64,000 nucleotides of DNA from Robertkochia solimangrovi. Its GTDB lineage: Bacteria > Bacteroidota > Bacteroidia > Flavobacteriales > Flavobacteriaceae. Below are positions 8,042-15,835 of this stretch, piece by piece. The stretch lies in the NCBI RefSeq assembly GCF_007279655.1, contig NZ_QKWN01000004.1, forward strand, positions 248,001 to 312,000, written 5' to 3'. Both the position numbers and the translations under genes were made by a program. The notes beneath the pieces were generated by a model that ran no database searches, was not told the origin of the DNA, and was given only the letters and a program-made list of their open reading frames with translations. Each line of letters opens with the position of its first letter. Position 1 is the stretch's first letter.

Positions 8042-9973
8042 TTAGGTTTTATCGGTTTGTTTCAATACGATCTTTGAAACATCATATTGAGCCACTTTTT
8101 TACAGAAATCACGGAAATCATCATAATCGTCCTTCTCATATTCACCATGTCTGATCAACAGGCTTCTTTTCATTATTAGTTTACCATCCTCATTCATCTC
8201 CATCGTAAGATGGTACTCACCAAATTTATTGGCGATAGATACTGCCCCCGGTAAGGTTGGCATGGTATATTTTTCAGGAAGCGTAATTATAAATTCATCT
8301 TCCTCCTTAAAACCACGCTCCACCTGAAATGGGAGTTTCCGGCTACGGTACCTGTCTGGAATACTGCGATAGCGATCAAAAGCATTAGGCATGATAAGCA
8401 ACTGCTCTCCTGACTTATTCGCATAATTACGCACCTCTACTTTCAAGTGCTCTTTGAACTCGATCTTATCCTTATCATTTTTGAAGGAATAGGAATCGAT
8501 CTGTAAACCGTTCATATATTTCCAATAATATTCTTTGTAATATCGGTTCACATATTCATCATCGCTATCTTCAACATAGTATGCATTATCATATGCGATA
8601 CCATTCGAAGTCATATCGATCTCTCCACTGATACTCCCGTCATCCTGGATAACATAGTTCGCTTTGGTCAGTTTATAATTGTTCTCATCGAGATAAGAAG
8701 GAGTAGTCATGATCTCACCTCCATCCGGTTTTATCACACAAACTCTCCTGTTATCGGTAAAATCACCCACGAAATTAAATGGAAGACTCTGAGATGTACA
8801 ATCAACCCATAACATCTCATCCTTATATGGGATTGCCAGAATGATATGGTTCCCCTGCGCGAGCGATGGAAATTCCGCGTGGAAACTATCGATCGACTGC
8901 CCTGCTTCCACATGGGTATAGTATGATTCCACCCCTACCGCACGAAGCAATGCCATGGTATAATTACTGAGTCCCTTACAGTCTCCATACTTCACTTTAT
9001 CCACATCGATAGCAGCTATTGGCTGCATCCCGCCGATCCCGACCTGAACACTGATATATCGGGTATTTTCCTGAACATATTTGTAAATGATCTTGGCTTT
9101 TTCATAATCGTCATCAACTCCTTTAACAAGGGCAGTTACGGTAGCAATGGTTGCAGGAGGGAGCTCCTGGCGTCCCGAAAGGATCCTTGTATACATCCAT
9201 TTACCAAACTCGTTCCAGTCACTGACATCTCCTTCGTATCCTTCATAAAAGAAACGTTTAGGCACCACTTCAACTCTGGGCACGATCTTCGAAAATGCAG
9301 GCGCCAAATCTTCTTTCTTAATAGCCTCCAGATTCTTACCACTATAGGCGAGATATCCCTCAGATTCTTCCTTATGTATATCATATCCTTCTAGTCGACT
9401 CTCCTTTATTCGCAATGAGGTCTCGTTCGGATCATAATGCACAATGTAATGGCTTTCTTCCGTACTCAGGTTGTATCCGCTTAGAAAGCTCCATGAAGGC
9501 AGGATTGCAGAGTTATCGGTTGCTATCTCATAAGAGAATTCTACCGTAAACGGATAGGAAACCGGCGTATAATCGAGATACAACACCCGGGAGTCAGAAT
9601 ACAACGTTCCTCCGGATACGGCACTCACATCTTTAAAATCCTTCTTTTTAAATTTATTCACCTCTTCACCAGTCCGATCGAAAATCAACATCTGGATATC
9701 CTTAACTTTGATCCCATTGTTATAATGGACATAGGGTTTGAGATCATCCAGACCTTCCTCATTCAACACGGTAATCACTCTTACCTGTTTCATCTCCATA
9801 TCTCTGATCGATTTCATATCGACCTCCATTTTCTCGTACCTGACTAAAGCATTGGAGTTTTTTATCAATTCCGCATTCATCGATAGCGACTGATAGACTG
9901 ATTTCTCCTGTCCATATAAAACAGAAGACATGGCAATGAAGAGAATCATTACCGATGAAGTAAAGTTTTTCAT
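8042..9973 (-). CDS. DUF3857 / transglutaminase-like exported protein, triad intact
   Basis: This exported protein of 643 residues has a signal peptide at about 1-21 (ending VLYGQ). A DUF3857 domain lies at about 40-230 and a transglutaminase-core domain at about 285-395. The putative catalytic triad is complete: C332 (KYGDCKGLSNYTM), H376 (GNHIIL) and D391 (WVDCT). It is a tandem paralogue of the next gene, which has lost Cys and His. It is probably periplasmic or surface-attached, acting on peptide or isopeptide bonds (inference from fold). A dyad able to form a long hairpin lies directly before its ATG. It follows dtd after 78 nt. Confidence 0.88.
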   Translation of the reverse strand: MKNFTSSVMILFIAMSSVLYGQEKSVYQSLSMNAELIKNSNALVRYEKMEVDMKSIRDMEMKQVRVITVLNEEGLDDLKPYVHYNNGIKVKDIQMLIFDRTGEEVNKFKKKDFKDVSAVSGGTLYSDSRVLYLDYTPVSYPFTVEFSYEIATDNSAILPSWSFLSGYNLSTEESHYIVHYDPNETSLRIKESRLEGYDIHKEESEGYLAYSGKNLEAIKKEDLAPAFSKIVPRVEVVPKRFFYEGYEGDVSDWNEFGKWMYTRILSGRQELPPATIATVTALVKGVDDDYEKAKIIYKYVQENTRYISVQVGIGGMQPIAAIDVDKVKYGDCKGLSNYTMALLRAVGVESYYTHVEAGQSIDSFHAEFPSLAQGNHIILAIPYKDEMLWVDCTSQSLPFNFVGDFTDNRRVCVIKPDGGEIMTTPSYLDENNYKLTKANYVIQDDGSISGEIDMTSNGIAYDNAYYVEDSDDEYVNRYYKEYYWKYMNGLQIDSYSFKNDKDKIEFKEHLKVEVRNYANKSGEQLLIMPNAFDRYRSIPDRYRSRKLPFQVERGFKEEDEFIITLPEKYTMPTLPGAVSIANKFGEYHLTMEMNEDGKLIMKRSLLIRHGEYEKDDYDDFRDFCKKVAQYDVSKIVLKQTDKT

Positions 9974-10021
9974 CTGACGGGTATATATTTAGGCGCGATA
10001 AATATGTATAAATTCCGTCAG
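9974..10021 (-). repeat. Inverted repeat abutting the start codon of the DUF3857 gene
   Basis: CTGACGG (9974-9980) and CCGTCAG (10015-10021) are perfect arms. The 34-nt interior contains nearly complementary AT-rich stretches, so a long hairpin could form immediately before the ATG at 9973. It has no U-tract. It could be an operator or a translation-control hairpin. Confidence 0.45.
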
Positions 10022-10051
10022 AATTGAAAGAAAAAGCCTTATTATTTAATG

Positions 10052-10504
10052 TTAAAATTTATTTTTACTGTCTATGATGATGGTTACGGGTCCATCATTG
10101 ATGAGTGCCACCTTCATATCGGCTCCGAATTCACCAGTCCCTACAGTTTTCCCGGAAAAGTCCTGAAGAACAGCCACAAAACGTTCGTATAATGGGATAG
10201 CAACCTCTGGTTTAGCAGCTTTTATGTAAGACGGCCGATTACCTTTTTTCGTTGATGCATGCAGGGTAAACTGGCTTACAACGATCATTTCACCATCGAC
10301 ATCCAGTACCGATAGATTCATTACCCCATTCTCATCATTAAAAATACGCAACCCACATACTTTTTTGCAAAGCCATACTATATCCTCCTCACTATCAGAT
10401 TCTTCAATTCCCAACAAAATCAACAATCCTTTTCCGATCGAAGACCTAACGGTACTATTTATGGTGACACTCGCTTCACTCACCCGTTGAATTACAATTC
10501 GCAT
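10052..10504 (-). CDS. dtd: D-aminoacyl-tRNA deacylase
   Basis: Dtd releases D-amino acids, and glycine mischarged on tRNA-Ala, from tRNA as a cytosolic homodimer. The 150-residue length is typical. The two signature segments are present: SQFTLHAS at about 96-103, which contains the SQFTL active-site block, and the C-terminal DGPVTI Gly-cisPro motif. It starts 19 nt after rsgA stops, so the two are probably cotranscribed. Confidence 0.95.
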   Translation of the reverse strand: MRIVIQRVSEASVTINSTVRSSIGKGLLILLGIEESDSEEDIVWLCKKVCGLRIFNDENGVMNLSVLDVDGEMIVVSQFTLHASTKKGNRPSYIKAAKPEVAIPLYERFVAVLQDFSGKTVGTGEFGADMKVALINDGPVTIIIDSKNKF

Positions 10505-10523
10505 ATAAAATGATTGAATTTGA

Positions 10524-11471
10524 TTATTCCCCGTAAAGATCTATTCGATAATTCTCTTCTTCACCTTCGAGGATCTGTATGTAGCTTTTATATCTTGACC
10601 AGGCAACTTCACCCTTCTCCAGCGCATCCTTCACCGCACAATGCGGTTCATCCAGATGCAAACAATTATTAAATTTACAGGAAGATTTCAAAGCAAAGAA
10701 TTCGGGGAAATAATCGCCTATCTCATCCTTTTCCATATCAACGATCCCAAATCCTTTGATTCCGGGTGTATCGATGATTCGTGCACCAAAATCCAGATCG
10801 AACATTTCTGCAAAAGTTGTGGTATGTTGACCTTGCTTATGTTGTTCAGAGATCTCAGAGGTTTTCAGTTCGAGACCAGGCTGCAACACATTGATAAGGG
10901 TTGATTTCCCGACGCCTGAATGTCCGGAAAACATACAGGTCTTGCCTTTCATGAGCTCCCTAAGTTCCTCGGTATGCTCCATATTGATGGCGGATATCTT
11001 TAAATGTCCGTATCCGATAGCATCGTAAATCGATATCAAATATTCGATCTCGGCAAGTTCATCTAAATTATAGGTATCCATTTTATTGAATAACAGGAAC
11101 GGAGTCACATCGTATGCTTCTGCAGTTACGAGAAACCGGTCTATAAAATCGGTATAGGTCTTTGGATTGTTCAAAGTAACCATCAGAAATGCCAGATCGA
11201 CATTCGCTGCTATAATGTGGGTACGCTTTGACAATTTTACCGACTTCCTTATTACATAATTCTTACGATCATGAATATAACTGATAACACCGATGGTTTC
11301 ATCTCCGATTTCCTCCAACTCAAAATCAACAACATCGCCTACAGAAACCGGATTTGTACTTTTAATACCCTTGATCCGAAATTTTCCTTTGATCCGGCAA
11401 TTATAATAAACACCGTCAACTGCCTTTACGACATACCAGCTACCTGTTGATTTATATACTGTTCCAGTCAT
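10524..11471 (-). CDS. rsgA: Small ribosomal subunit biogenesis GTPase RsgA
   Basis: RsgA is a circularly permuted GTPase that checks late 30S assembly. The 315-residue protein has an N-terminal OB fold at about 1-75. The permuted GTPase motifs follow in the order expected: NKMD, then GHSGVGKSTLIN, then DTPG. A C-terminal zinc cluster follows (C...CLHLDEPHC). The ATG is at 11471. A TATTTTTG box stands upstream, just after the terminator of the aromatic operon, so this gene begins a new transcription unit with dtd and the DUF3857 pair. Confidence 0.96.
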   Translation of the reverse strand: MTGTVYKSTGSWYVVKAVDGVYYNCRIKGKFRIKGIKSTNPVSVGDVVDFELEEIGDETIGVISYIHDRKNYVIRKSVKLSKRTHIIAANVDLAFLMVTLNNPKTYTDFIDRFLVTAEAYDVTPFLLFNKMDTYNLDELAEIEYLISIYDAIGYGHLKISAINMEHTEELRELMKGKTCMFSGHSGVGKSTLINVLQPGLELKTSEISEQHKQGQHTTTFAEMFDLDFGARIIDTPGIKGFGIVDMEKDEIGDYFPEFFALKSSCKFNNCLHLDEPHCAVKDALEKGEVAWSRYKSYIQILEGEEENYRIDLYGE

Positions 11472-11487
11472 ACTCTTTTAATTCCTG

Positions 11488-11495
11488 CAAAAATA
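11488..11495 (-). promoter_or_regulatory. Promoter -7 box TATTTTTG for rsgA
   Basis: This perfect TAnnTTTG match lies 16 nt before the rsgA ATG and 32 nt after the aromatic operon terminator. A TTG is present only 13 nt upstream, which is shorter than usual, so the -33 element is uncertain. Confidence 0.45.
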
Positions 11496-11527
11496 GACAT
11501 TCTTTCTGCAACATACAGAAAAACAAA

Positions 11528-11543
11528 GGCCCCGTTCGGGGCC
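11528..11543 (-). terminator. Terminator of the aromatic amino acid operon
   Basis: GGCCCC/GGGGCC forms a 6-bp GC stem around a GAAC loop and is followed on the minus strand by TTTGTTTTT. It lies just after the DAHP synthase stop codon. Confidence 0.88.
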
Positions 11544-11551
11544 AGTTATTT

Positions 11552-12634
11552 TTATCTTTTAAGAATCTTTTCCTGATGGTTAATGGATTCCTGGTGGATC
11601 GCCTTGAAAATTCTAAGAACAAACTCTTCACTAAGTCCGCGCTGTTCACCTTCAAGAATCATTTTCCCTAAGATCTCATTCCATCGTTTCGACTGAAGAA
11701 CCGCAACGTTTTTCGATTTCTTAAGTCCACCGATCTCATCAGCTATTCGCATACGCTTTCCTAAGGTATCGATAAGACTATTATCGATAACATCGATCTG
11801 AGCTCTAAGAAGATTTAGCTTAGAATTGTATTCTGCTTCCTCATCAGTCTCTTTACGGATCTTAAGATCTTTCATGATCTGAACAAGACGCTCCGGAGTC
11901 ACTTGTTGCGCGGCATCACTCCAGGCATTATCCGGATCACAGTGCGTTTCGATCATCAATCCGTCGAAATTAAGATCCAAAGCAGTTTGAGAAACATCAA
12001 AAATCATATCTCGCTTCCCAGTGATATGCGACGGATCACAGATCAAAGGAAGGTCAGGGAATTTATTTTGAAGTTCGATTGCCAGCTGCCACTCCGGAAT
12101 ATTACGATACTTACTTTTTTCATAGGTAGAGAATCCTCTATGGATCACACCCAGATTCTTGATATCGCTCTTGTAAAGTCTTTCAACACCACCTAACCAT
12201 AACGACAGGTCCGGATTAACAGGGTTCTTCAGTAAGATGATCTTGTCGGTACCTTTAAGAGCGTCAGCGATATCCTGAACGATAAACGGACTAACGGTAG
12301 AGCGAGCCCCGATCCAAAGGATATCGATATCATGCTCAAGCGCAAGTTCCACATGAGCTCTGTTCGCAACCTCAGTAGCGGTTTTTAAACCTGTTTCCTC
12401 TTTTACTTTCTGCAACCACTTTAGTCCTATAGCACCAACACCTTCGAAGTTACCTGGTCTTGTTCTTGGTTTCCAAATCCCGGCTCTGAAGTAATTTACG
12501 TCAGTATCTTTTAAAGAGTGAGCAATTTTTAATACCTGATCTTCTGTTTCTGCACTACATGGCCCTGCTATAACCAGGGGATGATCCAGGTTAAGTTCAT
12601 CTAACCATGTTCTCAATACGGGTGAATTTTCCAT
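11552..12634 (-). CDS. Bifunctional DAHP synthase / chorismate mutase
   Basis: This 360-residue fusion makes the first committed shikimate-pathway compound from PEP and erythrose 4-phosphate, and also converts chorismate to prephenate. Residues 1-260 are a type I-beta DAHP synthase without a regulatory N-terminal domain (AGPCSAET near 19-26, KPRTRPGNFEG, LICDPSHITGKR, METHCDPDNAWSDA). Residues about 270-360 are an AroQ-type chorismate mutase (RAQIDVIDNSLIDTLGKRM). This order resembles the Prevotella enzyme in which prephenate regulates through the mutase domain (known for that homologue). It is the last gene of the attenuator-controlled operon, 9 nt after tyrA. Confidence 0.95.
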   Translation of the reverse strand: MENSPVLRTWLDELNLDHPLVIAGPCSAETEDQVLKIAHSLKDTDVNYFRAGIWKPRTRPGNFEGVGAIGLKWLQKVKEETGLKTATEVANRAHVELALEHDIDILWIGARSTVSPFIVQDIADALKGTDKIILLKNPVNPDLSLWLGGVERLYKSDIKNLGVIHRGFSTYEKSKYRNIPEWQLAIELQNKFPDLPLICDPSHITGKRDMIFDVSQTALDLNFDGLMIETHCDPDNAWSDAAQQVTPERLVQIMKDLKIRKETDEEAEYNSKLNLLRAQIDVIDNSLIDTLGKRMRIADEIGGLKKSKNVAVLQSKRWNEILGKMILEGEQRGLSEEFVLRIFKAIHQESINHQEKILKR

Positions 12635-12643
12635 CGTTTTTAG

Positions 12644-13504
12644 TTACGTTGTTTTAATTGAAATTCCTTTTAATATATCTTTTATTCTATTTGTATCTGC
12701 CATTTCACGGTAAATAGCATCGAAATCTTCTTTTTCCATGAGATCCTTGAACTGCTGAAGATTCTGGATATATTCATCCAGTGTCTCGATCACATTCTCT
12801 TTGTTGAGTTCAAAGATAGGTTGCCACATCGCCGGAGAACTTTTCGCAAGTCTTACCGTACTTTCGAAACCACTTCCCGCCATATCGAAGATATCACGTT
12901 CGTTCTTTTCTTTCTCTATAACGGTCTTCCCCAACATGAAGGAACTGATATGTGATAGATGAGAAACATAAGCTATATGTTTATCATGAGCGTTCGGCTC
13001 CATATAACGGATTCTCATACCCAGATCATAAAAGATCTTCATCGCTTTTTCCTGTAATTTGAAAGCGGTCTTTTCCACCTCACAAATGATATTGGTCTTT
13101 CCTTTGTACAGATTCGGTATCGCAGCGGAAGGACCGGAGTATTCTGTACCTGCTATCGGATGAGTAGCAAGAAAATTTCTCCGACGGGGATGCTCACTCA
13201 ACAAAGAGCAGATATTTGATTTTGTCGAACCCACATCGATCACCAGTGCTTCATCATTCACCTTCTCCAATACTTCCGGCACTACTTTCAATGCAGCATT
13301 TACCGGAACTGAGACGATGACCATATCTGCTTTATGGAGCTCATCAAATTCAGCTTTCTCATCGATCAGTCCGAGCGTCAAGGCTTCATCCAGGTGATCC
13401 GGATTATTATCGATTCCGAAAATTCTGAAATCCTCATTCAGATTCCGGATATCGATCGCCATCGAACCTCCAATAAGCCCTAATCCTATTACAAACAAAT
13501 TCAT
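12644..13504 (-). CDS. tyrA: Prephenate dehydrogenase
   Basis: TyrA oxidises and decarboxylates prephenate to 4-hydroxyphenylpyruvate for tyrosine. This 286-residue form has the N-terminal NAD-binding Rossmann motif GLGLIGGSMA (7-16) and the THPIAGTEYSGP substrate block at about 114-125. It also has the helical dimerisation domain with HIAYVSHLSHISSFML. There is no C-terminal ACT domain and no fused chorismate mutase, because the mutase is on the next gene. It lies 3 nt after the aminotransferase gene, in tight operon spacing. Confidence 0.95.
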   Translation of the reverse strand: MNLFVIGLGLIGGSMAIDIRNLNEDFRIFGIDNNPDHLDEALTLGLIDEKAEFDELHKADMVIVSVPVNAALKVVPEVLEKVNDEALVIDVGSTKSNICSLLSEHPRRRNFLATHPIAGTEYSGPSAAIPNLYKGKTNIICEVEKTAFKLQEKAMKIFYDLGMRIRYMEPNAHDKHIAYVSHLSHISSFMLGKTVIEKEKNERDIFDMAGSGFESTVRLAKSSPAMWQPIFELNKENVIETLDEYIQNLQQFKDLMEKEDFDAIYREMADTNRIKDILKGISIKTT

Positions 13505-13507
13505 ATG

Positions 13508-14680
13508 CTATTCTTGTATACTTACTTTTGCATGTTTAATTCTTTCTATCGCCTCTTCGATCTTATCTTCTTTCACACAAAGGGAGAAGCGAATATATCC
13601 TTCACCGTTTTTTCCGAAGATTGTACCTGGGGTAATAAATACATTTTGTTCCTGCAGAATCTTATCGATGTAAGCTTCTGCCGAGGTAACACCCTTCGGT
13701 AATTTGGCCCATACGAACATTCCTGTAGCATCTTTGCTATACTCACAGCCTAGCTCTTCACATAGTTTATAGATCAGCTTTCTCCTTTTATGGTAAATTC
13801 TGTTGAGATCAGCATACCATTGTGAAGAAAGCTCAAGTGCCTTCACAGCTCCTTTCTGAATTCCATAGAACATCCCGCTATCCATATTGCTTTTCACTTT
13901 GAGTACAGCATCGATCAGTGAACTTGCTCCCAGAACGAAACCAACACGCCAACCCGCCATATTAAAGGTCTTACTTAGGGAATTCAACTCAAGCACGACC
14001 CCTGCAGCTCCGGGCACCTCCAGTATACTTACCGGCTCATTATTCAGCACAAAACTGTAAGGGTTATCATTAACAAGCAAAATATCATGCTTTCTTGCAA
14101 AGGCGATTATTTTAGCAAAATCTTCTGTGGTTGCCACTGCCCCCGTAGGCATATGCGGATAACTTAGCCACATAATTTTGACCTTACTCAGGTCTTGTTT
14201 TTCAAGCGCCTCCAGATCAGGCAACCATCCATTTTCAGCAACCAGATCATAATATCTCGGTTCTGCTTCCACCAATCGGGTTACCGAGGTATACGTTGGA
14301 TATCCTGGATCCGGGATAAGTACCTCATCACCCTTATTCAGGAAAGCCATGGAGATATGCATAATCCCCTCTTTAGAACCCATAAGTGGAAGAATCTCTT
14401 TATCCGGATCAAGTTCCACCTGAAAGAATCGCTTGTAAAACTTCGCAACACCCTGACGTAATTCAGGAAGGCCCTGATAATTTTGATACTGATGGGCATT
14501 ACTGTCTTCCAGCGCATGTACAAGCGCATCCATCACTACAGGTGCAGGAGCGAGGTCCGGACTTCCGATCCCCATATTGATCACCGGTTTACCTTCGGCA
14601 ACCATAGCTCTCACCTCTCTCAGTTTTCTTGAGAAATAATACTCCTCAATATGACCCAGTCGATCTGCTGTTGCTATCAT
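13508..14680 (-). CDS. Class I/II PLP-dependent aminotransferase (probably aromatic)
   Basis: This 390-residue fold-type I aminotransferase has the PLP lysine at K237 (NSLSKTFNMAGWR). It also has the conserved NDNPYS asparagine-proline block near 205, and GIGSPD at 37-42. Family members are often annotated as aspartate or LL-diaminopimelate aminotransferases. Its place between pheA and tyrA argues for the final transamination to Phe and Tyr (inference). The start ATG overlaps the pheA stop as TAATG, indicating translational coupling. Confidence 0.9.
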   Translation of the reverse strand: MIATADRLGHIEEYYFSRKLREVRAMVAEGKPVINMGIGSPDLAPAPVVMDALVHALEDSNAHQYQNYQGLPELRQGVAKFYKRFFQVELDPDKEILPLMGSKEGIMHISMAFLNKGDEVLIPDPGYPTYTSVTRLVEAEPRYYDLVAENGWLPDLEALEKQDLSKVKIMWLSYPHMPTGAVATTEDFAKIIAFARKHDILLVNDNPYSFVLNNEPVSILEVPGAAGVVLELNSLSKTFNMAGWRVGFVLGASSLIDAVLKVKSNMDSGMFYGIQKGAVKALELSSQWYADLNRIYHKRRKLIYKLCEELGCEYSKDATGMFVWAKLPKGVTSAEAYIDKILQEQNVFITPGTIFGKNGEGYIRFSLCVKEDKIEEAIERIKHAKVSIQE

Positions 14681-15504
14681 TATTTTGCATTTTTATATTC
14701 ACCATGTACTTTAAACTGTTCTGCCATAATCTTCAGAATAGCCTTTGCTTTTTCAAAATCCGCATAACGATCGAAGGTCACATCCACGAAAAAGGCATAT
14801 TTCCATGGAGTCTCGATCTTCGGAAGGGATTGAATCTTCGTCAAACTCAGTTTGCAATCACTCATTACATTGAGTACTGCCGCAAGGCTGCCTCTTTTAT
14901 GATCCAATTCAAATTGTAAAGACGCCTTATTGATCGCTTCCTGCGGTATCACAGAATTCTGCCGTTGCACGATCACGAAACGCGTTGCATTATTCTTGAT
15001 CGTCTGGATCTCAGAAGCCAGAATATTCAAGTCAAAGATCTCGGCAGCGGTCCGGCTGGCAATAGCACCTACCCCACTCAATTTATTAGTATGAATCCTT
15101 CTGGCCGTTTCAGCGGTATCAGCATCCTCCACAAGTTTGATATGGGGATAATCTTTAAAGAACTTTTTACATTGCAATAAAGCCATGGGGTGCGAAAAGA
15201 CCTCTCGAATATCTCCGATCGACTGACCGTTCAATGCCATCAGATTATGATGTACATTAATATAATGCTCTCCGATGATATGTAACTTATTAGCATCGAT
15301 CAAAGCATAGTTCGGGATTATGGACCCGGCAATGGAGTTCTCGATAGCCATAACCGCACTTTCGGCACGACCATCAAACAAGCTTTCCACCAGATCATCG
15401 AAAGATAAACACTCGACTACAGACACATCAGTACCGAAATATTCCTTGGCTACCTGATGGTGGAATGACCCTAAAACTCCCTGAATTGCAATATTTTTAC
15501 TCAT
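14680..15504 (-). CDS. pheA: Prephenate dehydratase
   Basis: PheA converts prephenate to phenylpyruvate for phenylalanine. With the ATG at 15504 it has 274 residues: a bilobed dehydratase domain (1-180) with the catalytic TRF motif (T174-F176), then an ACT domain (about 195-274). The open frame reaches further upstream, but that part would run through the attenuator hairpin, so the later ATG is chosen. In the ACT domain the usual ESRP Phe-binding motif reads QSLP (about 225-228), which may weaken or change feedback inhibition. It is the first structural gene behind the leader peptide and terminator. Confidence 0.95.
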   Translation of the reverse strand: MSKNIAIQGVLGSFHHQVAKEYFGTDVSVVECLSFDDLVESLFDGRAESAVMAIENSIAGSIIPNYALIDANKLHIIGEHYINVHHNLMALNGQSIGDIREVFSHPMALLQCKKFFKDYPHIKLVEDADTAETARRIHTNKLSGVGAIASRTAAEIFDLNILASEIQTIKNNATRFVIVQRQNSVIPQEAINKASLQFELDHKRGSLAAVLNVMSDCKLSLTKIQSLPKIETPWKYAFFVDVTFDRYADFEKAKAILKIMAEQFKVHGEYKNAK

Positions 15505-15512
15505 TTTATGAT

Positions 15513-15543
15513 AAAAAAAAAGTCCCGATCTAAACCGGGACTT
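15513..15543 (-). terminator. Attenuator terminator hairpin before pheA
   Basis: On the minus strand AAGTCCCG (15536-15543) and CGGGACTT (15520-15527) form an 8-bp stem with an 8-nt loop, followed by a run of U at 15513-15519. It lies between the leader-peptide stop and the pheA ATG at 15504, so it would stop transcription before the operon unless the antiterminator forms. Confidence 0.88.
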
Positions 15544-15581
15544 CATATATATTGTTAATCACAAATAACTATACAGGTCCC
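15537..15581 (-). promoter_or_regulatory. Predicted antiterminator pairing
   Basis: GGGAC (15577-15581), within the last codons of the leader ORF, is complementary to GTCCC (15537-15541) in the 5' arm of the terminator. With a bulge the pairing extends into CUGUAUA/UAUAUxGAA. This hairpin and the terminator are mutually exclusive. A ribosome at the leader stop codon would cover the first arm. One stalled at the Phe codons would leave it free. Confidence 0.65.
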
Positions 15582-15646
15582 TGTTCCTCCTTAAAAAAAT
15601 AAAAGAAGAAATAAAAAGACGACCAGATATAAAAATTTGTATTCAT
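15569..15646 (-). CDS. Phe/Tyr-rich leader peptide of the aromatic operon
   Basis: This 25-codon ORF starts at ATG 15646 and stops with TAG at 15571-15569. It encodes Phe at positions 5, 11, 13, 14, 15, 17 and 18, Tyr at 6, 12 and 16, and Trp at 8. Eight consecutive codons (11-18) encode only Phe or Tyr. It lies 65 nt upstream of pheA, with an antiterminator arm at its end and a terminator after it. This is the classical architecture of ribosome-mediated transcription attenuation: scarcity of charged tRNA-Phe (or tRNA-Tyr) stalls the ribosome and lets RNA polymerase read on. The arrangement is seen directly; the mechanism is inferred. Confidence 0.85.
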   Translation of the reverse strand: MNTNFYIWSSFYFFFYFFKEEQGPV

Positions 15647-15664
15647 GTGTTACTTAATTCGTTG

Positions 15665-15694
15665 CTAATGTAATTATTAATTTTTAATCTCAAA
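15665..15694 (-). promoter_or_regulatory. Probable promoter of the aromatic operon
   Basis: On the minus strand TTTG (15691-15694) is followed after 18 nt by TACATTAG (15665-15672), matching seven of eight positions of TAnnTTTG. The transcript would begin about 10 nt before the leader-peptide ATG. Confidence 0.5.
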
Positions 15695-15835
15695 GTCTTA
15701 ATTCAAATTTTTATACATTTCATGAAAAAAGTTAACAATAATGTCACAAATTGAAATATTACTGATTTTTAAAGGTTAATTTTTAAGTATAATACGTCGG
15801 AATAAATCCTATTTTTACCCAAAATAATTTCAGGT

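Noticed and set aside
14680-15546. Longer pheA start 14 codons upstream of 15504
   Set aside because: The extra codons run through the terminator stem and U-tract of the attenuator. The ATG at 15504 gives the normal family N-terminus.
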